This document shows positions 62,292 to 64,000 of a stretch of 64,000 nt of DNA, piece after piece (the first letter of the stretch is position 1; each line of letters begins with the position of its first letter). The notes below the pieces were generated by a model. That model saw only the letters and a program-made list of their open reading frames with translations. It did not search any database and was not told where the DNA came from. Made by a program: the position numbers and the translations under genes. Origin of the DNA: Ehretia macrophylla (lineage: Eukaryota; Streptophyta; Magnoliopsida; Boraginales; Ehretiaceae); assembly GCA_037974665.1 (NCBI GenBank), contig CM075768.1, positions 64,941,816 through 65,005,815 of the forward strand. Direction: 5' to 3'.

Positions 62292-62317
62292 GGCCCATTC
62301 AAAAGGCCCAATGGGCC
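62292..62317. promoter_or_regulatory. Cluster of three site II motifs (TGGGCC) upstream of the 5S gene (representative)
   Basis: GGCCCA, GGCCCA and TGGGCC lie within 26 bp, about 60-90 bp upstream of the start. They form an inverted repeat ATGGGCC/GGCCCAT. The cluster recurs in almost every unit. Site II elements are bound by TCP factors in plant growth-related promoters; function in 5S spacers is not established. Confidence 0.5.
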
Positions 62318-62790
62318 TAACGACAACCCATCCACTTCAACAACGCAGCATCCTCGCAAGACGTGATATCAACACATTTTAGGGCCCTCTGATGTACCGC
62401 GAGTCAGGTTGTCGTCCTTTTAACAGCTCACGACGTACGATCCGGGACGAAAAAATAGTGCAAACGAAGAAAAGTATCATGAAACTGATGAAAACATTCA
62501 ATTTTGGGCTCTAAAAACGGGCATAGCGAGCTAGCTGGCTGCCCCCGTCGTAGAGCTCTCATAGAGCTTTGCAACGGTATGTTGTGCGCCGTGTAACTTC
62601 TTACGGATCAAAAGTTTTGGGCACCGGAGCAACGAAGACCTGGTCATAAACCCTACGCCCTCGGTTTGCGGGCCCAGCGTCTACGTGAGCGAAATTGTCT
62701 TGCCCAATGTTCCGTGGGATTCAGTAATAGAGATTTGGTGGATAAAGTATTTTGGCAACCCTAACAAGGGCAAAAAAAAAATTGAAAAGG

Positions 62791-62908
62791 GGGTGCAACA
62801 CGAGGACTTCCCAGCGGGTCACCCATCCTAGTACTACTCTCGCCCAAGAACGCTTAACTTCGGAGTTCTGATGGGATCCAGTGCATTAGTGCTGGTATGA
62901 TCGCACCC
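62791..62908 (-). rRNA. 5S rRNA copy 77, last before right LTR
   Basis: Changes at 94, 60 and 29. Its upstream TATA-like box reads CATATAAG. Confidence 0.94.
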
Positions 62909-63122
62909 GTCATGTTGAGGGCACAATTCTTATATGTGTTAACGGTTCACAGTGCCAGCCTAGAGAGATGGCCTATTCAAAAGGCCCAATGGGCTTAACG
63001 ACAACCCATCTGCTTCAACAACGCAGCATCCTCGCAAGACGTGATATCGACACGTTGTAGGGCCCTCTGATGTACCGCGAGTCAGGTTGTCGTCCTTTTA
63101 ACAGCTCACAACGTACGATCCG

Positions 63123-64000
63123 TGTGAGGCCCGACCCCGAATAATGTGTCATACCTCGATTTGCTTGCCATAGATCCCTAATTATATGACCGACCTTGGA
63201 TTACGTGCCCTGTCTTGGTTTTCGTGCATGCCTCGTTATACGTGCCTTAACCTAGAATTGTGTGCCCTAATCCTCGATATACGTGCGATACCTAGATAAA
63301 CATGCCATGACCTTAATTTACGTGCGAGACCTTGATTTACGTGTGTCTCTTCGTTTCGCGTGCATTAATCTTGAACTGCGTGCTTTAACCTAAGTTTAAG
63401 AATCGTGTCTTGAATTACGTGCATTGCATTGAATTACGTGCCTTATTTTGGTCTACGTTCATTCACCTATGGTTGCGTGTGTTAGCATTAGAATCCGTGC
63501 ACTTATCTTGAAGTATGTACCTTAGTCTTGAAATACGTGCTGTGCCTCGTAGTTCGTGTCTACCTCGTAATTCGTGCCCTAGATCTAGGAATCCATGCCA
63601 CCACGTTAATCAAGAAAGAATCCTACACAAAGCACTAGACACTAAAATAATCCTACACAATCCACTAACCAATATTATATTCCTAATTCAAATTCTCTAC
63701 AAACTCCACTAACAATAAAATAATACTAATCTATTCCTACATTTTCCACTATCTATTATTCTATTCATAATTCAACTCATCAACAAACATTCCTATATTT
63801 TATTCTACCTAGATTCCCTCATTCCCCAACATTCCTATGACAATTCTATTGACACAAATGCATAAAAATTTAGTCCTAGACAAACTATGACAAAACACTT
63901 AACACAATGCATAAAAAATTGCTCAATTCTCCTCAAATCTCCACCATTTTCGACCAAGTGCTCCATGCCCATGCTAGCCATTTCAAAATACTCCTTGAAG
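63123..64000 (+). mobile_element. LTR of a second retrotransposon of the same family, partial, plus orientation
   Basis: Starts TGTGAGGCCCGACCCCGAAT, identical over 20 bases to the tip of the left element's LTR. It resumes similarity further in (for example AAACTATGACA and ATTGCTCAATT...CTCCTCAAAT near the window end match the minus strand around 1700-1760). It interrupts a 5S spacer after ACGTACGATCCG. More than 850 bp of LTR is visible and it continues past the window. It could be a full element, a solo LTR or a truncated copy. The open frame at 63515-63712 has no recognisable domain. Confidence 0.88.
63140..63600 (+). repeat. Expanded ~20-bp ACGTGC minisatellite at the LTR tip
   Basis: About 24 degenerate repeats of roughly 20 bp, many fitting TTACGTGCCTTAACCTTGA. 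The centre is most often ACGTGC. The homologous block of the left element has about 10 copies, so copy number changes within the family. ACGTG is the core of plant G-box/ABRE elements bound by bZIP and bHLH factors. Confidence 0.82.

Larger units (their letters stand above)
10631..63122 (-). repeat. 5S rDNA tandem array, 76 full-span genes plus one truncated
   Basis: Head-to-tail units of 676-677 bp, each a 118-nt 5S gene and ~558 bp of spacer, all transcribed leftward. Off-size units: 764 bp (14667-15431, spacer duplication), 645/646 (three cases), 654, 697, 691, 592, and two stretches of ~1105 bp holding a unit that lost its gene. The array is cut off on both sides by LTRs. No other gene lies in the spacers. 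Conserved open frames of 60-110 codons recur in every unit but read through the 5S gene and its terminator, so they reflect sequence homogeneity, not coding. Confidence 0.97.

Noticed and set aside
10631-63122. CRISPR-like regular repeats
   Set aside because: The period is ~677 bp, the 'repeats' are 5S rRNA genes and the 'spacers' are homologous to one another. The genome is plant-like.
10631-63122. Cassandra-type element (5S promoter carried in LTRs)
   Set aside because: The 5S copies are full genes with terminators in a head-to-tail array, not paired short LTRs flanking a primer site. The LTRs present contain no 5S sequence.
10631-63122. Linked 35S-5S arrangement or histone/5S linkage
   Set aside because: No 18S, 5.8S, 26S, tRNA or histone sequence was recognised in any spacer.

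Overview
The window looks like a nuclear region of a flowering plant, probably a eudicot-type genome; I cannot name the species. It holds a large tandem 5S ribosomal RNA gene array (10631-63122), bounded on both sides by long terminal repeats (LTRs) of one family of Ty3/gypsy chromovirus retrotransposon. I see no ordinary single-copy protein gene.

Left block, 1-10630: one retrotransposon on the minus strand. It has a complete 5' LTR (7060-10630, 3571 bp), an initiator-Met tRNA primer-binding site, a gag-protease-reverse transcriptase frame, an RT-RNase H-integrase-chromodomain frame, a polypurine tract, and a 3' LTR whose last ~1.3 kb lie left of the window. Long LTRs, one gag-pol frame and a C-terminal chromodomain point to the Tekay/Del group. 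A 1-bp loss just before the RT catalytic Asp-Asp splits the polyprotein, so this copy is not autonomous. The LTRs differ at only about 40 sites in 2.27 kb by eye, so the insertion is fairly young. It landed inside a 5S gene, within the C box.

Middle block, 10631-63122: head-to-tail 5S units, all transcribed on the minus strand. The usual period is 676-677 bp, a 118-nt gene plus about 558 bp of spacer. I place 76 full-span gene copies, one truncated copy at the left edge, and two units that have lost the gene. A common unit carries a TATA-like box near -28, GC near -14/-13, C at -1, internal A box, IE and C box, a T-run terminator, a telo-box-like AACCCTAA just past the terminator, and a cluster of TGGGCC/T site II motifs 60-90 bp upstream. 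Copies range from identical to consensus (copy 60) to 11 changes. The first seven units form a diverged subfamily that meets the main family at a duplicated spacer junction near 14940. Shared variants and indels show block duplications with offsets of 8 units (16-36 kb), 11-12 units (39-52 kb) and 15-17 units (44-58 kb).

Right block, 63123-64000: the start of another LTR of the same family in the opposite (plus) orientation, inserted in a 5S spacer. Its tip carries an expanded array (~24 copies) of a ~20-bp ACGTGC-type repeat, against about 10 copies in the left element.

Throughout, rRNA positions are numbered 1-118 from the 5' GGG. Boxes are A 50-64, IE 67-72 and C 80-97, by analogy with known plant 5S genes. 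All variant calls were made by eye against the majority sequence of this window.
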